From Azorinus chamasolen (Eukaryota; Mollusca; Bivalvia; Cardiida; Solecurtidae): 64,000 nt of DNA. Under the pieces are notes generated by a model that was not told the origin of the DNA, made no database searches, and saw nothing but the letters and a program-made list of their open reading frames with translations. The translations under genes and the position numbers were made by a program. Positions 34,784 to 44,594 of this stretch are shown here, in pieces (the stretch's first letter is position 1; every line of letters begins with the position of its first letter). The stretch spans positions 55,329,640 through 55,393,639 of the forward strand of contig OY755239.1 in the NCBI GenBank assembly GCA_963576725.1. Reading direction: 5' to 3'.

Positions 34784-35160
34784 GAATCCTTTCACTCATA
34801 TAGACGACTTTTGGTACTTTTACAAACACAGAAGACCCAGATCAGACAGCTGATGTTGGAGCTTTCTGATTAGAATCTGCTCTATTTGTTTATGGAATAA
34901 TATAGATCTGATTAAGAAGTTTCTGTCACAATCGAAACGTTTCCTTGTTTGAATGTGTAATTATAAAATTCAGGCCATTAATATTGAGGAAATAGTAAAT
35001 TCTTAACCCTTTACTATATAAATATGCCTTTGCTAAAAGAGTAGACCCAGATCTAACAGCTCCTATAGGAGCCGCCTGATCTGGGTCTACTCTGTTTGCA
35101 AATGCATAGAAAGGCGTATTTATGGAGTAAAGTGTTAATATTCATGGAGGAAAGAGTTAA
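34784..35160. repeat. Family A element split by another family A copy
   Basis: Left end GAATCCTTTCACTC, right end AAAGAGTTAA. The inner copy at 35003-35138 interrupts AAATTCTTA-ATATTCATGG. Confidence 0.7.
35003..35138. repeat. Family A element, compact, nested
   Basis: TTAACCCTTTACTAT...AAAGTGTTAA, only 136 bp, with core AACAGCTCCTATAGGAGCCG. Confidence 0.8.
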
Positions 35161-35482
35161 CTGGCAGGATAAGGCAAGCAGTAGCTGTTATATTCTTCAT
35201 TGATTGTTCTAGTCAGTAGAATCTTATCCATTCGAGATCTTGTCATTACTTGTCAGAACACACTGAATGAAAGGAAATTGCCAAATCATACATTTTAGTA
35301 ATTGTTCAGGGCAATAATGTCATTAGCTACAAATATATACCCTTCAGATTTTCTGAGATTTCTTTCCAAAACCTGATTTCCAGTAATCGATTTGATTGGA
35401 TCTTGATGAGACAGCAAGTTCCTCTGTTAGTCATTTGGATCTATACTGTTTTCAGTGATGTTTCCACACTACTTGGGAATCC
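35161..35482. other. No recognisable feature
   Basis: No hairpin, element end or plausible coding frame seen. Confidence 0.45.
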
Positions 35483-35691
35483 TTAACCCATTCCCTCATA
35501 GGCTATTTCTAGACTCAACCTCTTTGAATAAATCTACCAAAAAGGAGAATTTTGTTTAGAAATGTGTTGTATTGAAACGATTGTGATAAGTACATGTAGA
35601 GCATTTGCTCCATAGGAACAAATGCTCTATTTATCACAATGGTTTCAAAAGGTGACTTTTACAGAGGTGTCAATGTGAGGGAAAGGGTTAT
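35483..35691. repeat. Family B element
   Basis: TTAACCCATTCCCTC...AAAGGGTTAT. The palindrome is eroded in the left arm (insertion near GTACATGTA). Confidence 0.83.
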
Positions 35692-35823
35692 TAGTTTGGA
35701 TCCAAATGAAGTGCTCGGTAACTGTTTCCTCAACAAGATGCAGTTTGATTGACTGTGTCATTTATGTTTTGGTGCTGGTATTTGTAGAAAGGTGTCAAAT
35801 GTAACATTTGGTTAATGTCTTAA

Positions 35824-36223
35824 TACAGTAAAACCCCTCTAAACTGGCATTAATGTCGGTCTGTAAGACAGGTGGCTGCTTAATACAGGGCGAAAGTCAT
35901 GCAGAAAGCTCCTTTCTGCATGATTTCCATCCATTCCCTTATATTGACACCTTTTGACCCCTCTGTAAAAGATACTTTTTGAAACTATTGTGATAAATAG
36001 AGCATTTGCTCCATAGAAGCAAATACTCTGTTTATCACAGTGGTTTCCAAACTTCACAATTCTAAAGTTTTCCTTTTCTATAGTAAATGCTTCTTTTCAG
36101 TAGATTTATTCACTGAGGTTGTGTCTAAAAATAGCCTATGAGGGAATGGGTTAAGCAGTCATCTGCCAAAAAAGATCTAAATTCTTTTTTACTAACATTC
36201 CAGCTTATTGGGGTTTTACTGTA
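35824..36223. repeat. Family C element split by family B
   Basis: TA-CAGTAAAACCCCTCTAAAC left end, GGGGTTTTACTG-TA right end. The B copy interrupts the right palindrome arm before TTAAGCAGTCATCTGCC. Confidence 0.85.
35925..36154. repeat. Family B element inserted in family C
   Basis: Left end eroded (CATCCATTCCCTTATATTG), right end ATGGGTTAA. The palindrome has several mismatches. Confidence 0.82.
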
Positions 36224-36489
36224 CATAGGTGATGATACAAGTACAGAAGTGCCAATAGTGACCTTACAATTAAACCTCATCCCGGTGAAATGAGTGTTGT
36301 GTTGGTAAAGACGAGACATCAGACTCTTTCAGGTCTGTTTGAGTTGAGTGGGAAGAATATACAGGAAAATCCAAAGTTAGGACCAATGCTTCTTTCTGGA
36401 TATTAATTACCTTCCTGACTTAGAGATCTATCTGCACTACATTGCTTTCTTAATGTCACAGTGCAGTTACCTTATGAATGCTGATATGT

Positions 36490-36712
36490 GTGGTGTTACC
36501 CTTGTGTGATGGCATCCCTGTGATCACACATCCCTGTGTGATGGCCTCCCTGTGTGATGGCATCCCTGTGATCACACATCCTTGTGTTATCACACATCCC
36601 TGTGTAATGGCATCCCAGGTGTGTGATGGCATCCCTGTGATCACACACCCCTGTGTGATGGCATCCCTGTGATCACACATCCCTGAGAGATGGCATCCCT
36701 ATGATGACTCTG
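36490..36712. repeat. Minisatellite of GTGATGGCATCCCTGTGATC units
   Basis: About nine irregular units mixing GATGGCATCCCTGTG and GATCACACATCCCTGTG. Open frames on both strands are by-products. Flanking 36224-36489 and 36713-36955 show no feature. Confidence 0.85.
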
Positions 36713-36955
36713 TTCTGAATCCACCTGAATGCATAGTTTTTTTCATTAACACTTGCACACTAGTACTAATGTTGTGATCATTAGTGGTACATGTAATAGT
36801 ATGTGTACAATTGTATCTAATAATATTTTGTAACAAGTAAGTCAGTATTTCATCAAACTGTTTTATTCTTTGATCATGTTTATTGAAAAAACAACAACAA
36901 GGTAATCTGCCAGAATTTGCAGCAGACAAGAGGAAAATTGCTAAAATAACCCTTT

Positions 36956-37380
36956 CCCTGTTCAATATTCATGAGAGAAAAAATGGCAACATGAATATTT
37001 GTTAGCAGAACTTTTATAATGTAAACTAAGTTTTGCTTTGACAAAAATTGTACAATCATATCTACAGTAAAACCCCGCTAATGCGACCACCAAAAGGGGG
37101 CATAATTCTGGGTGGCATAGGCAGGTGGTAGCTTAATGCAGGACAAAAGTTATGCAGAAAGCTCCCCTAGGAGCTTTCTGCATAACTTTTGTCCTGCATT
37201 AAGCAACCACCTGCTTTAAATGACACCAGTGGCTGTTTATTAAGTGGTCGCATTAGCGGGGTTTCACTGTATATTGTGTCAAAATCAAACAGAGCAGATC
37301 CTGAGTATAGGAGCCGTCTGATCTGGGTCTACTCTGTTTGCAAATGTGTGAAAAGGCATTTATATGAGGGAAAGGGTTAA
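36956..37380. repeat. Family A element split by family C
   Basis: Left end ATAACCCTTTCCCTG, right end AAAGGGTTAA. The core near 37284-37342 keeps TAGGAGCCGTCTGATCTGGG. The C copy sits in the AT-rich arm (CATATC-TA). Confidence 0.82.
37063..37271. repeat. Family C element, complete, with intact TTAA site
   Basis: TA-CAGTAAAACCCCGCTAATGC ... GCATTAGCGGGGTTTCACTG-TA. The palindrome is centred near 37167 (AAAGCTCCCCTAGGAGCTTT). TTAA at 37240-37243 is the empty version of the site filled in the 31339 copy. Confidence 0.9.
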
Positions 37381-37679
37381 AAGAAAGAGGATTGGGAAAT
37401 ATGTTACAGTTGATGTGCATGTTTTATTACAGGTGACGCATGTTTTATACCATTCATTTTATTCCATTACTAGCATTGACAGTCTGTGATAACTTTATGT
37501 AGTGAAATGCTATGGGATTTGAATTGGCAAAATGAGTGAAGTCTTAGTCGGAAATGGCAATCGGTTCTATTACTTGAAATTTGAAATATAATAACAGAGC
37601 AGTTGATTATTCCAGAATGAAGCATGGAATCAGGATTTTAAGTTTTACCATGAGAAAAAAAAAAGTATCAATAGAATTG

Positions 37680-38179
37680 TTAATCTTTTAATCCATAGAT
37701 ATGTCATTTGGTACCATTGCATACAGAGTAGACCTAGATATGTTTTACTAACTGAATCAGAATCAGATATATATTATTTTGTAAGCAAACAAATCAGACG
37801 ACTTGTACAAGAGGCGTCTGATGTGAGTCTTCCCTTTTTTCAAAGGCATTAACCCATTCTCTCATACGCTATTTTTAGACCCGACCTCTTCGAATAAATC
37901 TACAGAATTTACTAGAAACAAGAAGAATTTAGAATTGTGTAGTTTTGAAACTAAATAAGATGATAAAAATCTATAATATGTACGTAGAATAAATCTACAG
38001 CATTAACTAGAAAAAAGGAAAATTTAGAATTGTGTATTTTTGAAACTATTTTGATGAATAAAGCATTTGTTCCATAGGAGCAAATACTCTTTTTATCACA
38101 ATAGTTTCAAAAAATGGCTTTTATAGAGGTGTCAAAATGGGGATTGGGTTAAAAAGCATATCTATTGAGTAAAGGGATA
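37680..38179. repeat. Decayed family A element carrying family B
   Basis: GTAAGCAAACAAATCAGACG and GGCGTCTGATG mark a decayed core, and AGTAAAGGG the right end. A B copy (37849-38152) splits it. Confidence 0.6.
37849..38152. repeat. Family B element with internal duplication, nested
   Basis: TTAACCCATTCTCTC...ATTGGGTTAA, 304 bp. The segment from GAATAAATCTACAG to TAGAATTGTGTA occurs twice. Confidence 0.8.
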
Positions 38180-38991
38180 TAACAAAAGCCTGATTCCAAG
38201 ACTGATATTTTGATTTTCAAATACGTATTTAGAATTTCAAATCCGTAAACACTTTCAACAATAAATATCTTTAGTCTGCAAAAATTGTTGTCAGCCTTCA
38301 AATGTCCATCTTTCTTTTATTATACCCCCGCAATGGTATACTGGAATCACCCTGTCGGTCGTTCAGAACATACAGAAATTAACAGCTTTTGGATTTGCAA
38401 TCATGGCTGCCGTGCAGGGCTATTCATCACCTAGTGAAAGTTCTAGTTTCTTTTGATAAAACAGTGTCAGAGTGTCATAGTTTAGATCCTAATGAGATGC
38501 TGAGATACTTTACGTTTCATCTGGATCCAAACCGTTTGCAAAATTCATCACAAATTTGGACCATAGTGTTGAAAGGATGAAAATGTGAGTTTTTGAGTAA
38601 AGTGCGAGTACAAATTCATCTTGCTTTGCTTATTAAGGTAGACCTGAGATCATCATCATTAGAAACATTTTACCATGTTTAGGGAGTTTTGAGATCTAAC
38701 TTTTCTTAAGGTTTATGTTGTAAGCTGTGGATCATGTTAGATTTCAAATCAGGTTTGATTCAACCGATGATTTATCAGCACATTTTTTCCCAGCTGATCA
38801 TGTTTTCCAGCTGATCAAGTTTAACCCTGTTTTTGATCCAGATTTTACTGTCTCCATACTGCTGGATCCAAATTGAAATAACTCTTTTAACTAATGAATA
38901 TTTATGCAAAACTCTGCCCATTATGAATATGTATTAGCTCAGATCTTGTATCAAAACTCTAGAATATACTGCCATACCAAACAGTACACAA
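38180..38991. other. Mixed remnants, no gene
   Basis: A truncated element start near 38323 (ACCCCCGCAATGGTATACTGG) and a family D-like hairpin at 38483-38545 (GTTTAGATCC ... GGATCCAAACCG). Nothing coding is recognised. Confidence 0.45.
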
Positions 38992-39384
38992 TACAGTTAA
39001 CCCTTTACTCCATGAATATTCATGCAAGAAATTAATGACATCATGAATATGAATTAGAATATTTTTTTAATTGTACATCGACACAAGAAATTTTGACCAA
39101 GGAAGAAACTGTAGAATCACATTAATATTATATCATAAGCAAACAGAGCAGACCCTGAGTCTACTTTGTTTGCAAAGGCATAATTATGGAGTAAAGGGTT
39201 AAAACTCCTCAAATGCGACCACCGAAAGGGGGTCTAATTCTGGGTCTTGAACTCAGATGGTTGCTTAATGCTGGACGTAAGTTATGCAGAAAGCTCTTGT
39301 AGGAACTTTTTGCATTGCTGTTGTCCTGCAATAATAAGCAACCAACTGCTTTCAAAGACATCCAATTATAGTCCCTTATTTCTG
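38992..39384. repeat. Family C element split by family A in its terminal repeat
   Basis: TA-CAG is separated from AACTCCTCAAATGCGACCAC by the A copy. The palindrome is decayed around AAAGCTCTTGTAGGAAC. The right end is lost at the next C copy. Confidence 0.75.
38997..39202. repeat. Family A element inserted in a family C terminus
   Basis: TTAACCCTTTACTCC...AAAGGGTTAA. The core is mostly deleted (GCAGACCCTGAGTCTACTTT). Confidence 0.85.
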
Positions 39385-39559
39385 TACAGTAAACCCCTCT
39401 AAACTGGATGCTAAATTTGGTATAAATATCGGTCTTGGAGAGAGGTGGCAGCTTAATGCAGGGTGAAAGTCATGCAGAAAGATCCTCTAAGCAGCCACCT
39501 GCCTAAAAGTATTGAAATTGTTCTATAATAGAATTCCGGTTTAGATGGGTTTTACAGTA
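39385..39559. repeat. Family C element
   Basis: TA-CAGTAAACCCCTCTAAACTG start and TTCCGGTTTAGATGGG end. The right palindrome arm is deleted. Confidence 0.8.
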
Positions 39560-39863
39560 CATGTATAAGCAAAAAAGAATTGTTTTAGGATTTAATAATA
39601 CACAAACCTGTTGATTTTTTCTCAACCAAAGAGTCATGATATTTTGTATTAATTTGTAATTACATATTTTGTGTATTTGTACAGTCCTAGTTGTTACATT
39701 GATTCAACAGATATTTTGTGTGAAATGTAAACAAGTAGCTGAGAAAAGTGTAGATACATGTACCTAGAGATTTGAATACTCAGACTTCGGTTGAATGTGA
39801 CAGATGATGTAAATAAATGGGGATGCTTTGCCTGATACTGAGCTGCAGATAAGAGTACTGATC
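39560..39863. other. No recognisable feature
   Basis: AT-rich; no element end, hairpin or coding signal. Confidence 0.45.
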
Positions 39864-40292
39864 TACATTAAAACCCCTCTAAACCAGAGGTTAAGATTAG
39901 TATCAAAACTAATTTTTCAGACAGTTGGCAGCTTAACCCTTCGCTTGCTGAATTTTAAAATACATTTCTCCTTCTTTACCCATGCCCTGTTGTATAATTA
40001 CATATATATTCACTGTGTACAAGTATTTTTCTGTGCAATCACTGCTGTGGAGTGCACTGGTTGCACAATCAACTGGTAAATAGTGCAGACCCTGATGAGA
40101 CAGCTCCTGCAGGAGCTGTCTCATCTGGGTCTTCACTATTTACAGGTAGGTATATTGACGTGAATAGCAAGCGAAGGGTTAATGCATAGGAGCTTTCTGC
40201 ATGACTTTCATCCGGTATTCAGTAGCCACCTGCCTACACCAAGACCCAAATTGTTCTTTTATAAAATTCCGGTTTAGAGGGGTTTGACTGTA
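39864..40292. repeat. Family C element split by family E
   Basis: TA-CATTAAAACCCCTCTAAACC start and CCGGTTTAGAGGGGTTTGAC ... TA end. The left palindrome arm stops at GGCAGC and resumes at TGCATAGGAGCTTTCTGC after the insertion. Confidence 0.87.
39933..40182. repeat. Family E element inserted in family C
   Basis: TTAACCCTTCGCTTGCTG...GCAAGCGAAGGGTTAA, 250 bp. The terminal inverted repeats are about 16 bases. The core palindrome of about 64 bp surrounds CAGCTCCTGCAGGAGCTG. The reverse copy is at 10346-10577. Confidence 0.9.
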
Positions 40293-40310
40293 TTTAAATC
40301 ACTTATTTTT

Positions 40311-42118
40311 ATGCCCCCAAAGCTAGGCTTTGGCGGCATATAGTGATCGCACCGTGCGTGTGTGGGTGTGTGTGTGTGTGTGTGTGTGGGTGTGTGGGTG
40401 TGTGGGTGGGTGGGTGGGTGTGTGGGTGTGTGTACCTTTTGTCCGGAGTATATTTCCTTTGTCACATCAGCTACGGATACCAAATTTGGTGTGTGAGTTC
40501 ATATTGGGATGGGGGAGTGTCGCGTATCATTTTCATGTCACTGTGACCTTGACCTTGACCTTTGACCTTGATTTTACAAAAAGCTTGTCCGGAGCATATC
40601 TCCTTTACCTTACCAGCTACAGATTCCAAATTTGGTGTGTGAGTTCATCTTAGGATGGCGGAGTGTCGCGTACCATTTCCAGGTCACTGTGACCTTGACC
40701 TTGACCTTTGACCTCAATTTTAAAAAAAGCTTATGCCTTACCAGCTACAAAAAGCTTGTCCGGAGTATATCTCCTATACCTTACCAGCTAAGGATTCCAA
40801 ATTTGGTGTGTTAGTTCATCTTGGGATGGAGGAGTGTCGCGTACCATTTTCAGATCACTGTGACCTTGACCATGACCTTTGACCGATTTTACAAAAAGCT
40901 TGTCCGGAGCATATCTCCTTTACCTTACCAGCTACAGATTCCAAATTTGGTGTGTGAGTTCATCTTGGGATGGCGGAGTGTCGTGTACCATTTCCAGGTC
41001 ACTGTGACCTTGACCTTGACCTTTGACCTCGATTTTAAAAACCACTTATACCTTACCAGCTACAAAAAGCTTGTCCGGAGTATATCTCCTATTCCTTACC
41101 AGCTAAGGATTCCAAATTTGGTGTGTGAGTTCATCTTTGGATGGAGGAGTGTCGCATACCATTTTCAGATCACTGTGACCTTGACCATGACCTTTGACCG
41201 ATTTTACAAAAAGCTTGTCCGGAGCATATCTCCTTTACCTTACCAGCTACAGATTCCAAATTTGGTGTGTGAGTTCATCTTGGGATGGCGGAATGTCATG
41301 TACCATTTCCAGGTCACTATGACCTTAACCTTGACCTTGACCGATTTTACAAAAAGTTTGTCCAGAGCATATCTCCTATACCTTACCAGATACGGATTCC
41401 AAATTTGGTTTGTGAGATCACCTTCAGATGGCGGAGTGTCGCGTACCATTTTCAGGTCACTGTGACCTTGACCTTGACCTTCGACCTCGATTTTACAAAA
41501 AAGGTTGTCCAGAGAATATCTCTTATACCTTACCAGCTATGGATTCCAAATTTAATGTGTGAGTTTATCTTGGGATGGCGGAGTGTCGCGTACCATTTTC
41601 AGGTCACTGTGACCTTGACCTTTGACCTACATTTTACACAAAGCTTGTCTGGAGCATTTCTCCTATACCTTACCAGCTACGGAATCCAAATTTGGTTTGT
41701 GAGTTCATCTTGGGATGGGGGAGAGTCATGTACCATTTTCAGATCACTGACCTTGACCTTGACCTTTGACCTCAATTTTACAGTCCGGAGCATATCTCCT
41801 ATATCTTACCAGATACAAAAAGCTTGTCCAGAGCATATCTCCTATACCTTAAACGTTGACAATCAACCCAGGGTCCTTTTTAACGTTGAGAATGACTTAG
41901 GGTCCTTTTTAACTAAGTTTTGACGCTTGGCTCTTTTCTTAGCTATCATAATCGTCAAAGGTTCTGTTTCTAATGTTAAGAACTGACTCCTGTGTCATTT
42001 TTAACAGCATCAAAATTTCATGTTACACCTGCATTACATTGTATTGTTTTTCCACCAAAATGCATTTCGGTGTCAAACACTTTGGGGGCATTTGTCACCC
42101 GTGACGACCCTCTTGTTC
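40311..42118. mobile_element. 1.8-kb non-autonomous element with nine to ten GACCTTGACC-rich units
   Basis: Starts ATGCCCCCAAAGC, then a GTGTGTGG microsatellite (40355-40434). Diverged units of about 120-150 bp follow with AAAAGCTTGTCCGGAG, CCAAATTTGGTGTGTGAG and GGTCACTGTGACCTTGACC. It ends CTTTGGGGGCATTTGTCACC and CCTCTTGTTC. Long open frames within it are repeat by-products. Confidence 0.75.
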
Positions 42119-42433
42119 TATCAAAAGTACCCATAAGTTATTAATATTGTTGTCGGAGAAATACAGAAAATAATGAAATGTAAAAATTTCGCAATTCACA
42201 GAAGATATAGAAAATAATGAAATGTAAAGACTTCACAATTTTCCTCTTATCTGCAGCCCAGTGCAGTGTCATGTTTTTTTCACATGGATTTGTACCATTT
42301 ATTGAATACTGATATTCTGACAAGCCACACATGTACAAAGCAAGTGCTTTTCCATGATGGCACTATAAATGGTTATAATTTATAAATGTATTTAAAATTG
42401 AGGGTTTAGAACAAAATGTTGTAACTGCTCTCT
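42119..42433. other. No gene; short duplication
   Basis: AAAATAATGAAATGTAAA occurs twice (near 42168 and 42212). Nothing else is recognised. Confidence 0.4.
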
Positions 42434-42520
42434 TAAGTCATTACCTCATAGGCTATTTTTAGACCTAACCTCAATGTTTCAAAAATCACAATGGTTTCAA
42501 AATGTGACTTTAACATACTA
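42434..42520. repeat. Family B remnant
   Basis: TTAAGTCATTACCTCATAGG and CACAATGGTTTCAAAATG, with the middle deleted. Confidence 0.6.
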
Positions 42521-42697
42521 AATTAGTGCCCAGTGTCCCTTTAAAGTGACATAGGCAAACATTGTAGACACAGATCAGGGTCTTGCACTGTTTGCTCAAC
42601 CCATCAATGTCAATGGCTCATTCCAGGAAATAGTTTGTTTGCTGTGCACTCTCCACATTAAAAATGAATTCCAAAGTAAGATCTGGTCTGGCTTTCC

Positions 42698-42927
42698 TTA
42701 ACCCATTACCTCATATGCTATTTTTAGACCCAAACTCTTTGAATGCATCTACCGAAAAGGAGCATTAACTAAAGAAAAGGGTTTTTTTTAGAATTTTGTA
42801 GTTTGAAACCATTGTGATAAATAGAGCATTTGCTCCTATAGGAGCAAATGCTCTATTTATCACAATGGTTTCAAGAAGTGACTATTACAGAGGCGTAGAA
42901 AGGCATATTTATGGAGGAAAGGGTTAA
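42698..42927. repeat. Family B element with perfect palindrome
   Basis: TTAACCCATTACCTC...AAAGGGTTAA. The 68-bp palindrome is intact from GAAACCATTG at about 42807. Confidence 0.92.
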
Positions 42928-43194
42928 ATCATATAGGAATAAATGGGAATGAGAATTTTGCAGGTACATGTACAAACAGCTACAATAGTGTTGCTCTAAA
43001 CTCTGGAAGTTAGACATTTTATCATATTTCCTTTGAAAACTGAAAACATTCAAAGGGTTAAAGCATGGCCAAGAAATTGTACTAGCTTTTGTAAACCTGT
43101 TTTGACATAAATATACGAGTGTGTTTAACAGAATATGCTGGTTTGACGTTATAGTTGAGCAGTTTAAAGTAGAATACTCATTAATGTGGTTACC

Positions 43195-43380
43195 TGAGGC
43201 AGTGGAATCTTCCATAAATGTGCATCTTTGACAAATGGTGTTACATAACATAATGGAATATTCCATAAGTGTGCATCGTTGACAGTGGTGTTACATAAAG
43301 AAGTGGAATCTTCCATAAGTGTGCATCGTTGACCATGGTGTTACATAAAATAATGGAATCTTCAGTAGTGTTACATGAAG
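43195..43380. repeat. Tandem repeat of about 50 bp, three to four units
   Basis: Units with GGAATCTTCCATAAGTGTGC and GTGTTACATAAA. Decayed units (TTACATGAA, AATCTT) continue to about 43690. Confidence 0.75.
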
Positions 43381-43714
43381 CAGTGTAATCTTTCATAAGT
43401 GTACAATATATAGTATACTTTGTCTTATTTGCTGTTACATGAATAAGTACAATATTTATTCATGTTACATGAAGAAATATGATATTCAACTGTTACATGA
43501 ATTAATCATGTGTATTTAATGTGTAATAGTTATATGAAGCAGTAATCTGTAATGCTTTTCAATGAAGTCTGTATAATTGCTAACAGGAAGCAGTAGTCTT
43601 TGACGTTTGATGAATAAGTGTAACTGTGTAATCTTCAGTACTTTTTCATGAATTAGTAGAATACTAATTGCTGTAACATGAAACAGTATAAATTGCGTTG
43701 AACAGAGTACAAGT

Positions 43715-43947
43715 GTAACCCTTTACTCCATAAATACACCTTTCTATGCCTTTGCAAACAGAGTAGACCCAGATCAGACGGCTCCTATAGGAGCCGTCTG
43801 ATCAGGGTCTGCTCTGTTTGCTTATGAAATAATACAGATATGACTAGTTTCTGCCGTGTCCAAATATATCTGTGTCCATTATAGAAATTAATTGATATTC
43901 ATCATACGAGTATTTCTTATATGAATATGCATGGAGTAAAGGGGTAA
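43715..43947. repeat. Family A element flanked by GTAA
   Basis: GTAACCCTTTACTCC...AAAGGGGTAAG. Both ends have GTAA in place of TTAA. The core at 43754-43821 is 68 bp with only the two standard arm mismatches and a perfect GACGGCTCC-TATA-GGAGCCGTC heart. Confidence 0.85.
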
Positions 43948-44594
43948 GCAAACAAGATGTGTGTAACCTTTGTGTAAATGTATGTCGCCCTTTTATAGGA
44001 CTTTTACCTTGACCAGTGTCTATACATACAGGTGTATTGTATCTAGCTTTGTTCCATGGTTTTATTTGTTATTATTATTATTGTCTTTATACATTACTGA
44101 TATGTACATTGCATCTGAATGAAATCATGTAAATGTAATGTCGTCTTGTTGTCTTTTCATAATACCATGTTCATGCTGATTTGAGCAAGCAAGTATTGTC
44201 GAGCAATCCATCGTCCCCCACCAGAGACTGTTCATAGCATTTCTATACTGCCGACAAATTTCTTGACAAACTTTTAATAAAATTGAGGTCAAGGTCAGGG
44301 TAAAGGTAGTTAGAGACGCCATTGTAGTATGTGGCACTCTGCCATCTCAAGATGCATCTGCACAAGAAAATTCAAAAAATCTAACTCAAGGGCTTGAGGT
44401 TGTATCACCCAGACAAATTTCAGACAGTTTTTTACTAAAACTGAGGTCATAAGATGTAACCGCACAATAAATTTGGAAATCCTAACCCAAGGGGTTGACG
44501 ATATTTCAAGTAAGAAATAATGATATTAAGAATATTTATTAGCTGAATCGTGTACACCGGATTGTTTGATATTGGTAGAAACTGTAGTCTGATG
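43948..44594. other. Repeat-derived sequence, no gene
   Basis: Contains TTGAGGTCAAGGTCAGGG and GGCACTCTGCCATCTCAAG, typical of a decayed internally repeated element. A 70-codon minus frame at 44125-44337 lies within it and is not convincing. Confidence 0.45.

Noticed and set aside
36456..36680. Open frames on both strands rich in CDHRDAITQ / VITHPCVM
   Set aside because: By-products of the GTGATGGCATCCC minisatellite.
40330..41923. Long plus-strand frames with VTLTLTFDLDF repeats
   Set aside because: They are readings of diverged GACCTTGACCTTTGACC units inside a non-coding element; the frame shifts between units and the protein is low in complexity.
44125..44337. 70-codon minus frame with NSLWWGTMDCSTI
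   Set aside because: Falls in a decayed repeated element with AGGTCA motifs and matches no family I recognise.
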